A stretch of 64,000 nt of DNA from UBA10649 sp963793105 (GTDB lineage: Bacteria; Actinomycetota; Actinomycetes; S36-B12), in the NCBI GenBank assembly GCA_963793105.1, contig CAWBZB010000003.1, positions 248,001-312,000 on the forward strand. Reading direction: 5' to 3'. The notes beneath the pieces are model-generated. The model saw nothing but the letters and a program-made list of their open reading frames with translations, searched no databases and had not been told where the DNA came from. Position numbers and translations under genes: made by a program. Positions 17,960 through 27,939 of the stretch are shown here, one piece after another. Positions within the stretch are counted from its first letter, which is position 1, and each line of letters starts with the position of its first letter.

Positions 17960-18721
17960 TCAGGGCCGGAAGAAGCGCTCGATGCCCGCGAACAGCCACC
18001 GCGCGTACTGGCGCTGGCCTGCCGACGATGACATGCGGCGGGCCTCCCCGGCGTTGCGCATGTTGCCCAGCTCCATCGTGACCGTCGGCACGTCGCTGAA
18101 GTTCAGGGACGTCGTGTTGTTGGACAGCAGCAACTGCCCGCTGATGTAGTTCGAGGGAGACGCCCCGGCCGCCTTCATCCCGGCGATCATCGCCCGGGCC
18201 AGGCGTCGGTCGACCTTGACGACGTCGTCCGTCCAGCCCTTGATACGAGTCGGGGCGATCGCGAAGAACCCCGTGCTGCGAGCCGGTGCTCCGTCCGCGT
18301 GGATGCTGATCATCGCGTCCGCGCCGAGCTCGTTGGCCTGCTTCGCGCGATTCCAGACGCACGGGCCCCACGCATCGCGTGAGTTGGAGGTGCGCGTCAG
18401 TTCGACTCGAGCCCCGGCCCTCTCCAGCAGCCGCTTGAGTCGATTGGCCACCCGCCAGTTGAACGTGGCCTCCGGGAAGCCGGCATTGGTGGCCGTCCCC
18501 GTCGTGTTGCAGCCCTTGACGGTGGTGCCGTTGAAGATGGTCCGCGACATCTGCTTGGCGAACTTCGGATTGGAGTTGCCCAGCTGGTGTCCGGGGTCGA
18601 TGACGATCAGCTTGCCGCGCAGCGAGTCGTCCGGCGCCGCGGGCACCTGCGCCGCGACCGGTCCGGCCACGACCGACACGAGCACGCCCGCGCCCGCCAC
18701 AGCGGCCAGCAGGCGCCTCAC
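17960..18721 (-). CDS. N-acetylmuramoyl-L-alanine amidase (Amidase_3), secreted
   Basis: A 253-residue zinc amidase that cleaves the bond between MurNAc and L-Ala in peptidoglycan. A Sec signal peptide (about residues 1-25, VRRLLAAVAGAGVLVSVVAGPVAA) is followed by the Amidase_3 domain with zinc ligands in IDPGHQLGN (His), FPEATFNWRVA (Glu), ISIHADGA (His), and the catalytic Glu in VTMELGNMRN. The unusual insert after the first motif (KFAKQMSRTIFNGTTVKGCNTTG) is like that of actinobacterial homologues. GTG at 18721 overlaps the acetyltransferase stop by 4 bases. Confidence 0.9.
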   Translation of the reverse strand: MRRLLAAVAGAGVLVSVVAGPVAAQVPAAPDDSLRGKLIVIDPGHQLGNSNPKFAKQMSRTIFNGTTVKGCNTTGTATNAGFPEATFNWRVANRLKRLLERAGARVELTRTSNSRDAWGPCVWNRAKQANELGADAMISIHADGAPARSTGFFAIAPTRIKGWTDDVVKVDRRLARAMIAGMKAAGASPSNYISGQLLLSNNTTSLNFSDVPTVTMELGNMRNAGEARRMSSSAGQRQYARWLFAGIERFFRP

Positions 18722-19230
18722 AGGACCACCAGCATCCGATGGTTCCCCAGGGTGTTCGGCTTGACGCGCTCCAGGCCGAGGAACTCCGCGACGCCCTCGT
18801 CGTAGGACTGCAGGAGCTGCTCGTAGACGGTGTGGTCGACGGGGGTGTCGTCGATCTCGGAGAAGCCGTGGCCCCGGAAGAAGTCCACCATGAAGGTCAG
18901 GCAGAAGACGCGCTTGACGCCCACCGCCCGGGCCCGGTCCAGGAGGGCGGCCAGCAGGGCCGAGCCGATCCCCTGCCCGGACTGGTCGGGACGGACCGCG
19001 AGCGTGCGAACCTCCGCGAGGTCCTCCCACATGACGTGCAGCGCCCCGCAGCCCACAATCCGCCCATCGAGCTCGGCGACCACGAACTCCTGGATGTCCT
19101 CGAACAGGGTCACCGTCGCCTTGGACAGCAGGTGCCCGTCCGGTGAGTACATGTCGACCAGGTCACGGATCGCCCGGACGTCGGACGTCCGCGCGGGCCG
19201 CAGGACCACCCGCTCGACCGCGCCGCTCAC
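18718..19230 (-). CDS. argA: Amino-acid N-acetyltransferase (ArgA-like GNAT)
   Basis: A 170-residue GNAT. It aligns along its length with mycobacterial Rv2747-type ArgA as I recall it: RPARTSDVRAIRDLVD, FVVAELDGRIVGCGALHVMWEDLAEVRTLAV, QSGQGIGSALL (acetyl-CoA P-loop), LTFMVDFFRGHGF and the end GVAEFLGLERVKPNTLGNHRML. Such short enzymes make N-acetyl-glutamate (or use Gln) in arginine synthesis. GTG at 19230 overlaps the lysS stop by 4 bases, so the unit is lysS-argA-amidase. Confidence 0.82.
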   Translation of the reverse strand: MSGAVERVVLRPARTSDVRAIRDLVDMYSPDGHLLSKATVTLFEDIQEFVVAELDGRIVGCGALHVMWEDLAEVRTLAVRPDQSGQGIGSALLAALLDRARAVGVKRVFCLTFMVDFFRGHGFSEIDDTPVDHTVYEQLLQSYDEGVAEFLGLERVKPNTLGNHRMLVVL

Positions 19231-20762
19231 GTGTCTCCCCGATGCTCCGGCTTGACCAGCGGGAACAGGATCGTCTCCCGGATCCCCAGTCCCGTCAGCG
19301 CCATGAGCATCCGGTCCACGCCCACTCCCACTCCGCCCATGGGTGGCATGCCGTGCTCCATCGCGGTCAGGAAGTCCTCGTCGAGATGCATCGCCTCCAC
19401 GTCGCCGCGATCGGCGAGCGACGCCTGCTCCAGGAGCCGTTCACGCTGGATGACCGGGTCGATGAGCTCGGAGTACCCGGTGCCGGACTCCATGGCGTTG
19501 ATGTAGAGGTCCCACTTCTCCACCACTCCGGGCTTGGTGCGGTGTCCCCGAACGAGCGGTGACGTGTCGACCGGGTAGTCCATGACGAACGTGGGGTTCA
19601 CCAGGTCCGGTACGACGTACTTCTCGAAGAGCTCCTCCGCGAGCTTGCCCGGCACCGCCGTCGGATGGAACTCGATGTCGTCCTTCTCGCACAGCGCCAC
19701 GAGGTGTTCACGAGGCGTGCTCGTCGTGATCTCCTCGCCGATCGCGGCGGACAGCGTCTCGTAGAGGTCCACCTGCGGCCACACGCCGGACAGGTCCAGC
19801 ACCGTGCCGTCATGATGCTCGACCGACAGCGTGCCGAGCGCGGCGAGCGCCGCCTCCTGGTAGATCTCGCGGGTCAGCGTCGCGACCACCTGGTAGTCGG
19901 CATACGCCTGGTAGAACTCCAGCATCGTGAACTCCGGCGAGTGCGTGCGGTCGGCACCCTCGTTGCGGAAGTTCCGGTTCACCTCGAACACCCGCTCCAG
20001 CCCGCCGGCCACCGCTCGCTTGAGGAACAGCTCGGGCGCGATCCGCAGGAAGACGTCGATGTCGAAGGCATTCGAGTGGGTGACGAACGGCCGGGCCGTC
20101 GCGCCGCCGTGCAGGGTCTGCAGCATCGGGGTCTCGACCTCGAGGAACCCTCGGCGGGCCAGGCTCTGACGGATCGAGCTGACGACCGCCACGCGCGTGC
20201 GCGCCACCTGCTGCGCCTCCGGGCGGGTGATGAGGTCGACGTAGCGCTGCCGGACGCGCGTCTCCTCGTTCAGCGCCTTGTGCGCAACCGGCAGCGGGCG
20301 CAGTGCCTTGGCCGCCATGCGCCACTCATCGGCCATGATCGACAGCTCACCCCGCTTGCTGGTGATCACCTCGCCGCTGACGAACACGTGGTCCCCGATG
20401 TCGACGAGGTCCTTCCACGCGGACAGCTGGTCCTCGCCGACCTTTGCCAGCGACAGCATGGCCTGCAGCTCGGTGCCGTCGCCGGCCCGCAGGGTCGCGA
20501 AGCACAGCTTCCCGGTGTTGCGCAGGAAGATGACCCGGCCCGCCAGTGCCGCGCTCCTGCCCGTGGCCACGTCCGGCTCAAGGTCCGGGTGAGCGGCGCG
20601 CACATCCGCGATCGTCGTCGTGATCGGCAGTCCGATGGCGTACGGCTCCATGCCCTGGGCTGCCAGCTGTGACCGCTTCTCGCGCCGGATCCGCATCTGC
20701 TCGGGCAGATCGTCATCCGGGTCGGCGGGCACGTCGGGATGGCCCTGGGCATCGGTGGTCAC
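19227..20762 (-). CDS. lysS: Lysyl-tRNA synthetase, class II
   Basis: A 511-residue class II LysRS. The N-terminal OB fold binds the anticodon (AGRVIFLRNTGKLCFATLRAGDGTELQAML). Class II motifs: motif 1 in RGFLEVETPMLQTLHGGATARPF, motif 2 FEVNRNFRNEGADRTHSPEFTMLEFYQAY, and motif 3 GVGVGVDRMLMALTG. The GTG at 20762 gives a normal N terminus; the frame continues upstream without family resemblance. No strong ribosome site is visible. The gene is divergent from the HAD protein gene, 38 bases away. Confidence 0.94.
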   Translation of the reverse strand: MTTDAQGHPDVPADPDDDLPEQMRIRREKRSQLAAQGMEPYAIGLPITTTIADVRAAHPDLEPDVATGRSAALAGRVIFLRNTGKLCFATLRAGDGTELQAMLSLAKVGEDQLSAWKDLVDIGDHVFVSGEVITSKRGELSIMADEWRMAAKALRPLPVAHKALNEETRVRQRYVDLITRPEAQQVARTRVAVVSSIRQSLARRGFLEVETPMLQTLHGGATARPFVTHSNAFDIDVFLRIAPELFLKRAVAGGLERVFEVNRNFRNEGADRTHSPEFTMLEFYQAYADYQVVATLTREIYQEAALAALGTLSVEHHDGTVLDLSGVWPQVDLYETLSAAIGEEITTSTPREHLVALCEKDDIEFHPTAVPGKLAEELFEKYVVPDLVNPTFVMDYPVDTSPLVRGHRTKPGVVEKWDLYINAMESGTGYSELIDPVIQRERLLEQASLADRGDVEAMHLDEDFLTAMEHGMPPMGGVGVGVDRMLMALTGLGIRETILFPLVKPEHRGDT

Positions 20763-20800
20763 AACGCCCAAGGCTATTGGATGACTCGTACGCTTCGGAC

Positions 20801-21513
20801 ATGAGCAACCCGTCGTCGGCATGGGCCGCACCCGGCCCGATCCGTGGAGTGATATTCGACCTGCACTCGACCCTGGTCGATCAGGGCAGCGCGGAGGAGT
20901 GGCTGGCGCGAGCCATGGGTGCGGCCAAGCATCCCCTCGACGACGTCGCGCGCACCGAGCTCGAGGAGTTCCTCGACCGGATCTGGGAGAACGCCCGTCT
21001 TCACGACCCCGACAGCAGCCGCGACCTCTCGGCCGTCGCCCATCGCGAGGTGTTCGACCGACTCCTGAACGAGGGGCCGGGGGTGGACACCCACCTCGGC
21101 GACGCACTGTACGAGTGCCTCCTCGACACCTGGCACGCGTACGACGACGCCCTTCCCGTGCTGGCGGAACTACGATCCGCCGGCATCGCGATCGCGGTGC
21201 TGTCGAACGTGGGCGTACCGGTCCAGCACGTCCTCGACCGCGAGGGCATCAGCCCCTACGCCAGCGCCACGGTCCTGTCATGGCAGGTCGGCACCGTGAA
21301 GCCGGAGCCGGAGATCTTCGCGCGGGCGCTCGCCGAGCTCGGCCTGAGTTCCGACGAGGTGCTCATGGTCGGGGACAGCGGAAAGGACGATGCCGGGGCC
21401 GCCCATCTGGGGATGCGCACGCTGATACTCCCCCGCACGACCGGTCGCGTGCACGGACTGGAAGCGGTCAGCGCCCTCGTCCTCGGGCTGAACGCCCGGC
21501 AGCGGGGGGACCG

Positions 21514-21517
<4 letters not shown>
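20801..21517 (+). CDS. HAD-superfamily hydrolase with altered motif I
   Basis: A 238-residue haloacid-dehalogenase-like phosphatase. Motif I reads VIFDLHSTLVD: the nucleophile Asp is present, but the second catalytic Asp (DxD) is His. Motif II is VLSNVG (Ser/Thr in place), motif III the Lys in GTVKPEPEIF, and motif IV LMVGDSGKDDAGAAHLGM. The helical cap lies between motifs I and II. Because the second Asp usually acts as general acid/base, the substitution may slow or change chemistry. Substrate unknown. Its TAG shares the four bases CTAG with the convergent coaX stop. Confidence 0.8.
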
Positions 21518-22277
<760 letters not shown>

Positions 22278-22278
<1 letters not shown>

Positions 22279-23186
22279 TACGACTCCTGACGCAGGTCGG
22301 CCCCGATGTCCAGGACGGGCGCCGAATGGGTGAGGGCTCCGACCGCAAGGTAGTCGACGCCGGTGGCGGCCACGTCGGCGGCCACGTCCAGCGAGAGGCC
22401 GCCAGAGGCCTCGAGTCGCGCGCGGCCGGCGGTGATCGTCACGGCCTGCTTCAGCATCTCGATCGTGAAGTTGTCCAGCAGGACGAGATCGGCCCCGGCC
22501 TCGAGGACCTCCTCGAGTTGGTCGAGTGAGTCCACCTCGACCTCGACGTCGATGCCGGGGAACTGCCTGCGGACCGCGTCGAACGCGGCCGCGACACCGC
22601 CGGCGGCGACGACGTGGTTGTCCTTCACCAGCGCGGCATCCGACAGGGACATGCGGTGGTTCACGCCGCCTCCGCACCGGACGGCGTACTTCTCCAGGCG
22701 CCGCAGGCCCGGGGTCGTCTTGCGGGTGTCGCGGATTGCGGCGGACGTCCCCCGGACCTCCTCCACCCAGGTCCGCGTCACGGTCGCGATCCCGCTCAGG
22801 TGCCCGAGGAGGTTCAGGGCCGGACGCTCGGCGCGCAGCAGGTCGTGCGTGCGACCGCGGACGGACATGACGACCTCGCCGGCCTCGACGACCGCGCCAT
22901 CGTCGACGTGCACGGCGCACTCCACGTCTCCCCCGCACACATACGAAAAGACCGCCTCGGCGACCGGCACCCCGGCGATGACTCCCGGCCGGCGGGCCAC
23001 GAGATCGAGCGTCGCGCCCTGGTCGGCCGGCACCGTCGCCACCGTCGTGACGTCGACGCCGCCATCGAGATCCTCCTCGACCGCACGGCGGATCACGGTC
23101 GCGATCTCTTCGGGGTCCAGTCGTGCCGCGACGAGCCGTTCGCGCACCTCGTCCGCGATCCGCGGGTCGTTCGCTGCCTGGCTCAC
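22278..23186 (-). CDS. nadC: Nicotinate-nucleotide pyrophosphorylase (carboxylating)
   Basis: A 302-residue quinolinate phosphoribosyltransferase that converts quinolinate and PRPP to nicotinate mononucleotide. Motifs: EEDLDGGVDVTTVATVPAD, ERPALNLLGHLSGIATVTR, IRDTRKTTPGLRRLEKYAVRCGGGVNHRMSLSDAALVKDNH and EVEVDSLDQ, LLDNF, LEASGGL. GTG at 23186 overlaps the nadB stop by 4 bases; the extra upstream codons of the frame are the nadB tail in another frame. Follows nadB as expected. Confidence 0.95.
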
Positions 23187-24832
23187 TCGAACGCTCCTGT
23201 CACTGGCTCCTGCGTCGTGGTCATCCGCCCGTCGGGCTCGATCCTCGTCACCAGCCGGATCCGCCATCGCGCATCGTCGCGGTCCGGGAAGTCCTCACGC
23301 CAGTGCGATCCCCGCGTCTCCTCCCGGATCCGGGCATGCCGGGCCAGGACACTCGCGATCTGATGGATGTTCGTCGTCTCCCAGTCCTCGGTCGACGGGG
23401 TGGCCCCGCCGGCCTCGCCGAGGCGCAGCAGTGACTCCTCTGCCGAGGCCAGCGAGTCGGCACTGCGCAGGACGCTCGCCTCGACATCCATGACCTGCTG
23501 CATCGCACGCCGGATGCCGTGCGGCAGCAGGCCGCCCGGTCCGGGCAGCGCCACCGGCTCGCGTTCCCCGATCGCGTCGCCCTCCATGGCGGCCACGATG
23601 CGTCGCGCGAAGACCAGGCCCTCAAGCAGGGAGTTCGACGCCAGTCGGTTCGCTCCGTGCACCCCGGTGCACGCCACCTCGCCGCAGGCGTACAGGCCCG
23701 GGATCGACGCCCGGCCCCAGAGGTCGGTACGCACCCCGCCGGAGACATAGTGCTGCGCCGGAGCCACCGGGACGAGGTCGGTGACCGGATCGATCCCGCG
23801 CGACCGGCACGACTCCAGGATGGTGGGGAAGCGCTGCAGCCAGAGATCCGCACCGAGCATGCGGCCGTCCAGCCACACGTGTGCCGAGCCCTCCTCGCGC
23901 ATCCGTCGCATGATCGCCTTGGCGACCACATCGCGGGGAGCCAGATCCGCCAGCGGGTGCTCGTCCGTCATGAAGCGGACGCCATTGCCGTCCAACAGCA
24001 CCGCACCCTCGCCGCGCACCGCCTCGGACACCAGCGGCTGCTGCCCCTGCGCGAGCGGACCCAGCCACATCACGGTGGGGTGGAACTGGACGAACTCGAT
24101 GTCCGCGACGTCGGCGCCCGCTCGCAGGGCCAGTGCCACCCCGTCGCCGGTCGACACATAGGGATTCGTCGTCTGCCCGAACACCTGACCGAAGCCGCCG
24201 GTGGCCAGGATGACGGCGGGAGCGAGACCGGCGCCGATCCCGTCCCGCTGGCCGGAGCCCATCACGTGCAGCGTCACGCCCTGGGCCGCGCCGGCATCGT
24301 CCCGGAGGAGGTCCAGGGCCAGGGCGTTCTCCACGACCTCGATCCCCGGATCCAGGCGAACCGCGGCGACCAGCGCACGGGAGATCTCGGCCCCCGTCGC
24401 GTCGCCGCCCGCGTGCGCGATGCGATCGCGCAGGTGTCCGCCCTCCCGGGTGAGGGCGATGCGCCCGCTCGCGTCGAGGTCGAAATGCGCTCCCAGGCCG
24501 ATGAGCTCGTCGACGGCTGCCGGCCCCTCGGTGACCAGGATGCGCACAGCCTCCGGATCGCACAGACCCACGCCGGCGACCAGCGTGTCGTGCAGGTGCT
24601 CCTCGGGGGAGTCCTCGTCGGACATCGCCGCCGCGATGCCGCCTTGGGCCCACCGCGTCGAACCCTCGTCCACCTGCGCCTTGGTCACGAGGAGCACCGT
24701 GCGGCCCAGCGCCCGCGAACGCAGGGCGGCCGTCAGTCCCGCGATTCCGGAGCCGACCACGATGACGTCGGCCCGGGCGACCCAGCCCGGTTCCGCGGCC
24801 AGGAGCCGCCGCGGGAACCGCAGCGCGGTCAC
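23183..24832 (-). CDS. nadB: L-aspartate oxidase
   Basis: A 549-residue FAD enzyme that oxidises L-aspartate to iminoaspartate for quinolinate synthase. The FAD-binding GSGIAGLTAALRSR, substrate-site STRWAQGGIAAAM, VQFHPTVMW, GVRFMTDEHPLADLAPRDVVAKAI and YVSGGVRTDLWGRASIPGLYACGEVACTGVHGANRLASNSLLEGLVFARR are all present. GTG at 24832 overlaps the panC stop by 4 bases. No nadA (quinolinate synthase) is in the window, so it must lie elsewhere. A short N-terminal stretch precedes the FAD motif. Confidence 0.95.
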   Translation of the reverse strand: MTALRFPRRLLAAEPGWVARADVIVVGSGIAGLTAALRSRALGRTVLLVTKAQVDEGSTRWAQGGIAAAMSDEDSPEEHLHDTLVAGVGLCDPEAVRILVTEGPAAVDELIGLGAHFDLDASGRIALTREGGHLRDRIAHAGGDATGAEISRALVAAVRLDPGIEVVENALALDLLRDDAGAAQGVTLHVMGSGQRDGIGAGLAPAVILATGGFGQVFGQTTNPYVSTGDGVALALRAGADVADIEFVQFHPTVMWLGPLAQGQQPLVSEAVRGEGAVLLDGNGVRFMTDEHPLADLAPRDVVAKAIMRRMREEGSAHVWLDGRMLGADLWLQRFPTILESCRSRGIDPVTDLVPVAPAQHYVSGGVRTDLWGRASIPGLYACGEVACTGVHGANRLASNSLLEGLVFARRIVAAMEGDAIGEREPVALPGPGGLLPHGIRRAMQQVMDVEASVLRSADSLASAEESLLRLGEAGGATPSTEDWETTNIHQIASVLARHARIREETRGSHWREDFPDRDDARWRIRLVTRIEPDGRMTTTQEPVTGAFE

Positions 24833-25680
24833 GCCCCCACCGCCAGGGCGCAGTTGTCGATCAGGCGCGTCGACCCCACGCGAGCGGCGACCAGCAGGCG
24901 CGCGTCGCCGCGATCGGGTGCGGGGCCGAGGTCGGGGTCGGTGACGACCGCGTAGTCGAGGTCGATCCCCGGCTCCGCCGCCAGCACCTCTCGGCCCGCC
25001 TCCCGCGCCGCGTCCGCTCCGTCGGCGGCCGCGCGGCCCGCGGCGTCGAGGGCACGCGGGATGGCCAGGGCCGCGTGGCGCTCATCCGCGGACAGGTAGC
25101 GGTTGCGGCTGCTCAGGGCGAGGCCGTCGTGGTCGCGCACCGTCGGCACCGCGACCACGTCGACCGGCTGGTGCAGGTCGGCGACCATGCGCCGGATCAG
25201 CACCAGCTGCTGGTAGTCCTTCTCGCCGAACAGGGCCAGATCCGGCTGCGTCATGCCCAGCAGGGCGGCCACGACCGTGAGCGTTCCTCGGAAGTGACCC
25301 GAGCGCGAGGCTCCCTCGAGAATGTCCCCGAGCGGGCCGGGGTCGATGGTGACGCTGTCGGGCCGGAATCCCTCGGCCGGCCCGTAGACCTCGACGGCCG
25401 ACGGGGCGAACACGACGTCCGCCCCCGCCGCCTCGCACGCGGCCACATCCGCGTCCAGCGTGCGCGGGTAGCGCGAGAAGTCCTCACCCGCGCCGAACTG
25501 CGTCGGATTCACGAAGACCGTCACGACGACGGTGCCCGCTGGCCCCACCCGCCGCCGCGCCTCCCGCACGAGCTCCCCGTGACCCGCGTGCAGGGCGCCC
25601 ATGGTCATGACCACCGCGCGCGGACGGCCGCTGCGTGCGGCATCCGCCCGGGACTCGCCGAGGTTCGTCAGGATCCGCAT
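24829..25680 (-). CDS. panC: Pantothenate synthetase
   Basis: A 283-residue PanC that ligates pantoate and beta-alanine using ATP. The HIGH-like MGALHAGHGELVREA, VTVFVNPTQFGAGEDFSRYPRT, GHFRGTLTVVAALLGMTQPDLALFGEKDYQQL and the KMSKS-equivalent LALSSRNRYLS are visible. ATG at 25680 sits one base after the stop of the DUF2520 gene. The order DUF2520-panC-nadB-nadC-coaX-lysS region is conserved in actinobacteria and combines CoA and NAD synthesis. Confidence 0.95.
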   Translation of the reverse strand: MRILTNLGESRADAARSGRPRAVVMTMGALHAGHGELVREARRRVGPAGTVVVTVFVNPTQFGAGEDFSRYPRTLDADVAACEAAGADVVFAPSAVEVYGPAEGFRPDSVTIDPGPLGDILEGASRSGHFRGTLTVVAALLGMTQPDLALFGEKDYQQLVLIRRMVADLHQPVDVVAVPTVRDHDGLALSSRNRYLSADERHAALAIPRALDAAGRAAADGADAAREAGREVLAAEPGIDLDYAVVTDPDLGPAPDRGDARLLVAARVGSTRLIDNCALAVGA

Positions 25681-25681
25681 G

Positions 25682-26575
25682 TCACTCCCCCGCGCCGTCG
25701 GCGGCGAGGACGCCCAGGAGGTCGGCCGCGGCCGTCACGTCGATCAGGCCGGCGGCCACGGCTCGATCGGCCGTCAGACGCGCCAGCGCGCGATAGCCGG
25801 CGGCCGCCGCCGGGGACGTCGCCTGCAGGATGCGCAGATGGCTGGCCACGGTCTCCGCGTCGCCGCGCGCGACCGGACCGGTCAGCGCGCTGTCGCCATG
25901 CCGGAGCGCGTTGTCGAGGGAGGCGCTGAGCAGCGGGGCCATCAGCCGCTCGGGCTCCTCCATGCCGGCCTGCCGGAGCAGGTCCAGCGACTGCAGGACG
26001 ACGGTCATGAGGTAGTTCGCGCCGAACACCACGGCGGCGTGGTACAGCACCCGCGCGTCCTCCGGGACCCAGACCGGCTCGCCGCCCATCTCGACGACCA
26101 GCGCCTCGGCGACCGGTCGCACGGCATCGGACGACGTCACCCCGAACGGGCAGTCCGCGAGCCGCGCCAGGTCGACCGACGTCCCCGTGAAGGTCATCAC
26201 GGGATGGATGGCCAGCGGCAGGGCCCCGACTCCCCGCGCGGGATCGAGCACCTCCGTGCCGAACCGGCCCGAGGGGTGGGCGACGAACTGACCCGCGTGG
26301 ATGGCACCGGTCTCGACGAGGCCGACGACGAGCGCCGGGAGGGCGTCGTCCGGAACGGCGAGGAGAACGAGGTCCGCGTCGACGACCACGTCGGGAACGG
26401 GCAGCACCGGGACGCCCGGAAGCAGGGCCTCGGCGCGCAGGCGGGACAGGTCGGAGACCGCCGAGACGCCGACGATGTCGTGCCCGGCCCTGCGAAGGGC
26501 GGCACCCAGGACGGTGCCGACGCGTCCGGCGCCCACGATCCCGACGCGCAGGCGAGGCGGCCCCGATGTGCTCAC
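25682..26575 (-). CDS. Rossmann-fold/DUF2520 dehydrogenase-like protein
   Basis: A 297-residue protein with an N-terminal NAD(P)-binding fold (LRVGIVGAGRVGTVLGAALRRAGHDIVG) and a C-terminal DUF2520 helical domain (ALVVEMGGEPVWVPEDARVLYHAAVVFGANYLMTVV). Related proteins belong to the 6-phosphogluconate/ketopantoate-reductase-like superfamily and are regularly encoded next to panC, so a role in pantoate or pantothenate synthesis (a ketopantoate reductase substitute) has been an attractive idea; the sequence does not prove it. GTG at 26575 begins the conserved part. It is divergent from the NuoD-like gene. Confidence 0.82.
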   Translation of the reverse strand: MSTSGPPRLRVGIVGAGRVGTVLGAALRRAGHDIVGVSAVSDLSRLRAEALLPGVPVLPVPDVVVDADLVLLAVPDDALPALVVGLVETGAIHAGQFVAHPSGRFGTEVLDPARGVGALPLAIHPVMTFTGTSVDLARLADCPFGVTSSDAVRPVAEALVVEMGGEPVWVPEDARVLYHAAVVFGANYLMTVVLQSLDLLRQAGMEEPERLMAPLLSASLDNALRHGDSALTGPVARGDAETVASHLRILQATSPAAAAGYRALARLTADRAVAAGLIDVTAAADLLGVLAADGAGE

Positions 26576-26665
26576 CCGATGGAGCGTAGACCGCGGGCCA
26601 CCTCCGGGCAGCGCGGCCGTCGCCGATCGACGGCTCCCGCACGGGAGGTCTGGCACGATGACGGC

Positions 26666-27790
26666 GTGGCCACGGACCTCCTGCTCGGCGTCGGGCTGGC
26701 CGCGCACCTCCCGTGCGACGAGGTCCTGACCCTCCTCGATGCCCACCCCGCGGCGCACCCCGGGTTCCAGCTGCGCGTCAGCGTCGACGACGGCATCGTG
26801 ACCGGCGCCGACCCGGGCGTCGGCCTCATGCACCGGAGCGCGGAGAAACTGTTCGAGTCACGGGACTACCGGCAGGCGATGCTCCTGGCGAACCGTCACG
26901 ACTGGCTGTCGGCCTTCTCCAACGAGGTCGGCGTGGCCCTCGCGGCGGAGTCGGCGCTGGGGATCACCCCGCCTGAACGGGCCACGTGGACCCGCACGCT
27001 CCTCGCCGAGGTGAACCGGGTCTTCGCCAGCCTGGCCTTCCTCGCTCCCGTCGCCGGCCCGACCCGGCCCGACGTCGACGCCCTGCGCGAGGACCTGACC
27101 GGAATTCAGGAGCGGGTGACCGGCGCGCGCGTGCATCCCGGATTCGCCCGCATCGGCGGGGTCGCGGCCGCGGTCGAACGCGACCAGCTCGCGGATATCG
27201 ACGAGGCGTCCGAGCGACTGGTCGCCCTCGTCCCCAGCGTCGCCGACGCGGTGGCGGAGTACGCGGTCCGGCTGGCCGGCGTCGCGCGACTGACCCCCGA
27301 GGACGCGACGGCGTATGGCGCGAGCGGCACCGTGGCCCGGGCCAGCGGCCTGGACCTGGACCTGCGTCGGGACGATCCGTACCTGGCGTACCGGGAGCTG
27401 CGGGACCTGCTGGAGGTGCCGGTGCGCCAGGAGGGTGACGTGCCTGCTCGCTACGCGGTCCTGCTCGCTCAGCTTCCGGTCAGCGCCGCGTTGATCCAGG
27501 CCAGCATCCAGGAGCTGTTGCGGCTGGGGGACGGTCCCGTCGACGTGCCGCTGCCCAAGGTCGTGCGCCTGCCCGAGGGCGTGTCGTACGCCTGGATCGA
27601 GGGTCCGATCGGTATCAGCGGGTGCCTGATCGCCAGCGTCGGGGACCGCACCCCCTGGCGGATGAAGATCCGCTCGGCGTCCTTCGCCACGATGCAGGCG
27701 ATGGCGCACGCCCTTGAGGGGACCCCCCACGATCGGCTCGCCGACGCGGTGATGAGCTTCCCGTTCGTGATGGGCGACGTCGACCGCTGA
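26666..27790 (+). CDS. Orphan NADH dehydrogenase subunit D (NuoD)-like protein
   Basis: A 374-residue protein related to the 49-kDa complex I subunit/hydrogenase large subunit fold, recognisable from ESRDYRQAMLLANRHDWLSAFSNEVGVALAAESALGI, TRTLLAEVNRVFASLAFL, EGVSYAWIEGPIGISGCLIASVGDRTPWRMKIRSASFATMQAMAHALEG. It lacks the other nuo genes around it and is shorter at the N terminus than true NuoD. No hydrogenase metal-binding CxxC pairs are seen. GTG at 26666 gives the start. It is conserved beside panC/nad genes in several actinobacteria, suggesting a role other than complex I. Confidence 0.75.
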   Translation: MATDLLLGVGLAAHLPCDEVLTLLDAHPAAHPGFQLRVSVDDGIVTGADPGVGLMHRSAEKLFESRDYRQAMLLANRHDWLSAFSNEVGVALAAESALGITPPERATWTRTLLAEVNRVFASLAFLAPVAGPTRPDVDALREDLTGIQERVTGARVHPGFARIGGVAAAVERDQLADIDEASERLVALVPSVADAVAEYAVRLAGVARLTPEDATAYGASGTVARASGLDLDLRRDDPYLAYRELRDLLEVPVRQEGDVPARYAVLLAQLPVSAALIQASIQELLRLGDGPVDVPLPKVVRLPEGVSYAWIEGPIGISGCLIASVGDRTPWRMKIRSASFATMQAMAHALEGTPHDRLADAVMSFPFVMGDVDR

Positions 27791-27838
27791 CTCGTCCGTC
27801 CACCGCTCGACTCGTCCGTCCCCACCACCACCACCACC

Positions 27839-27904
27839 TCGCCGAGTGGCCACTTGTTGTGGCGTTTCGGCCGGCCGACGCCGCAACAAGTGGCCACTCG
27901 GCGA
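27839..27904. repeat. Palindromic repeat, copy 1 (26-bp stem)
   Basis: Left arm 27839-27864 and right arm 27879-27904 are inverted copies with one G-U-type mismatch around a 14-base loop; the core is GAGTGGCCACTTGTTG. It lies between convergent gene ends, flanked on the left by a C-rich tract with the near-direct repeat ACTCGTCCGTCC and on the right by a G-rich tract. A second element with the same core is at 58677-58738. It may act as a two-way terminator or REP-like element. Confidence 0.8.
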
Positions 27905-27906
27905 AA

Positions 27907-27939
27907 GGGGGGTGGGGTGCGGGTGGGGTGCGGGTGGGG
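27907..27939 (+). other. G-rich tract with G-quadruplex potential
   Basis: Six runs of three to six G (27907-27912, 27914-27917, 27921-27923, 27925-27928, 27932-27934, 27936-27939) are separated by one- to three-base linkers. This meets the usual four-run pattern for an intramolecular G-quadruplex on the plus strand. It abuts the palindromic repeat and ends directly at the stop codon of the minus-strand 96-residue gene. Confidence 0.6.

Noticed and set aside
26666..27790. Evidence for a complex I operon
   Set aside because: Only a subunit D-like gene is present; no other nuo subunit is nearby.
27783..27821. Near-direct repeat ACCGCT(C)GACTCGTCCGTCC as a separate element
   Set aside because: Only two copies of about 20 bases, adjoining the palindromic repeat; treated as its flank rather than an independent feature.
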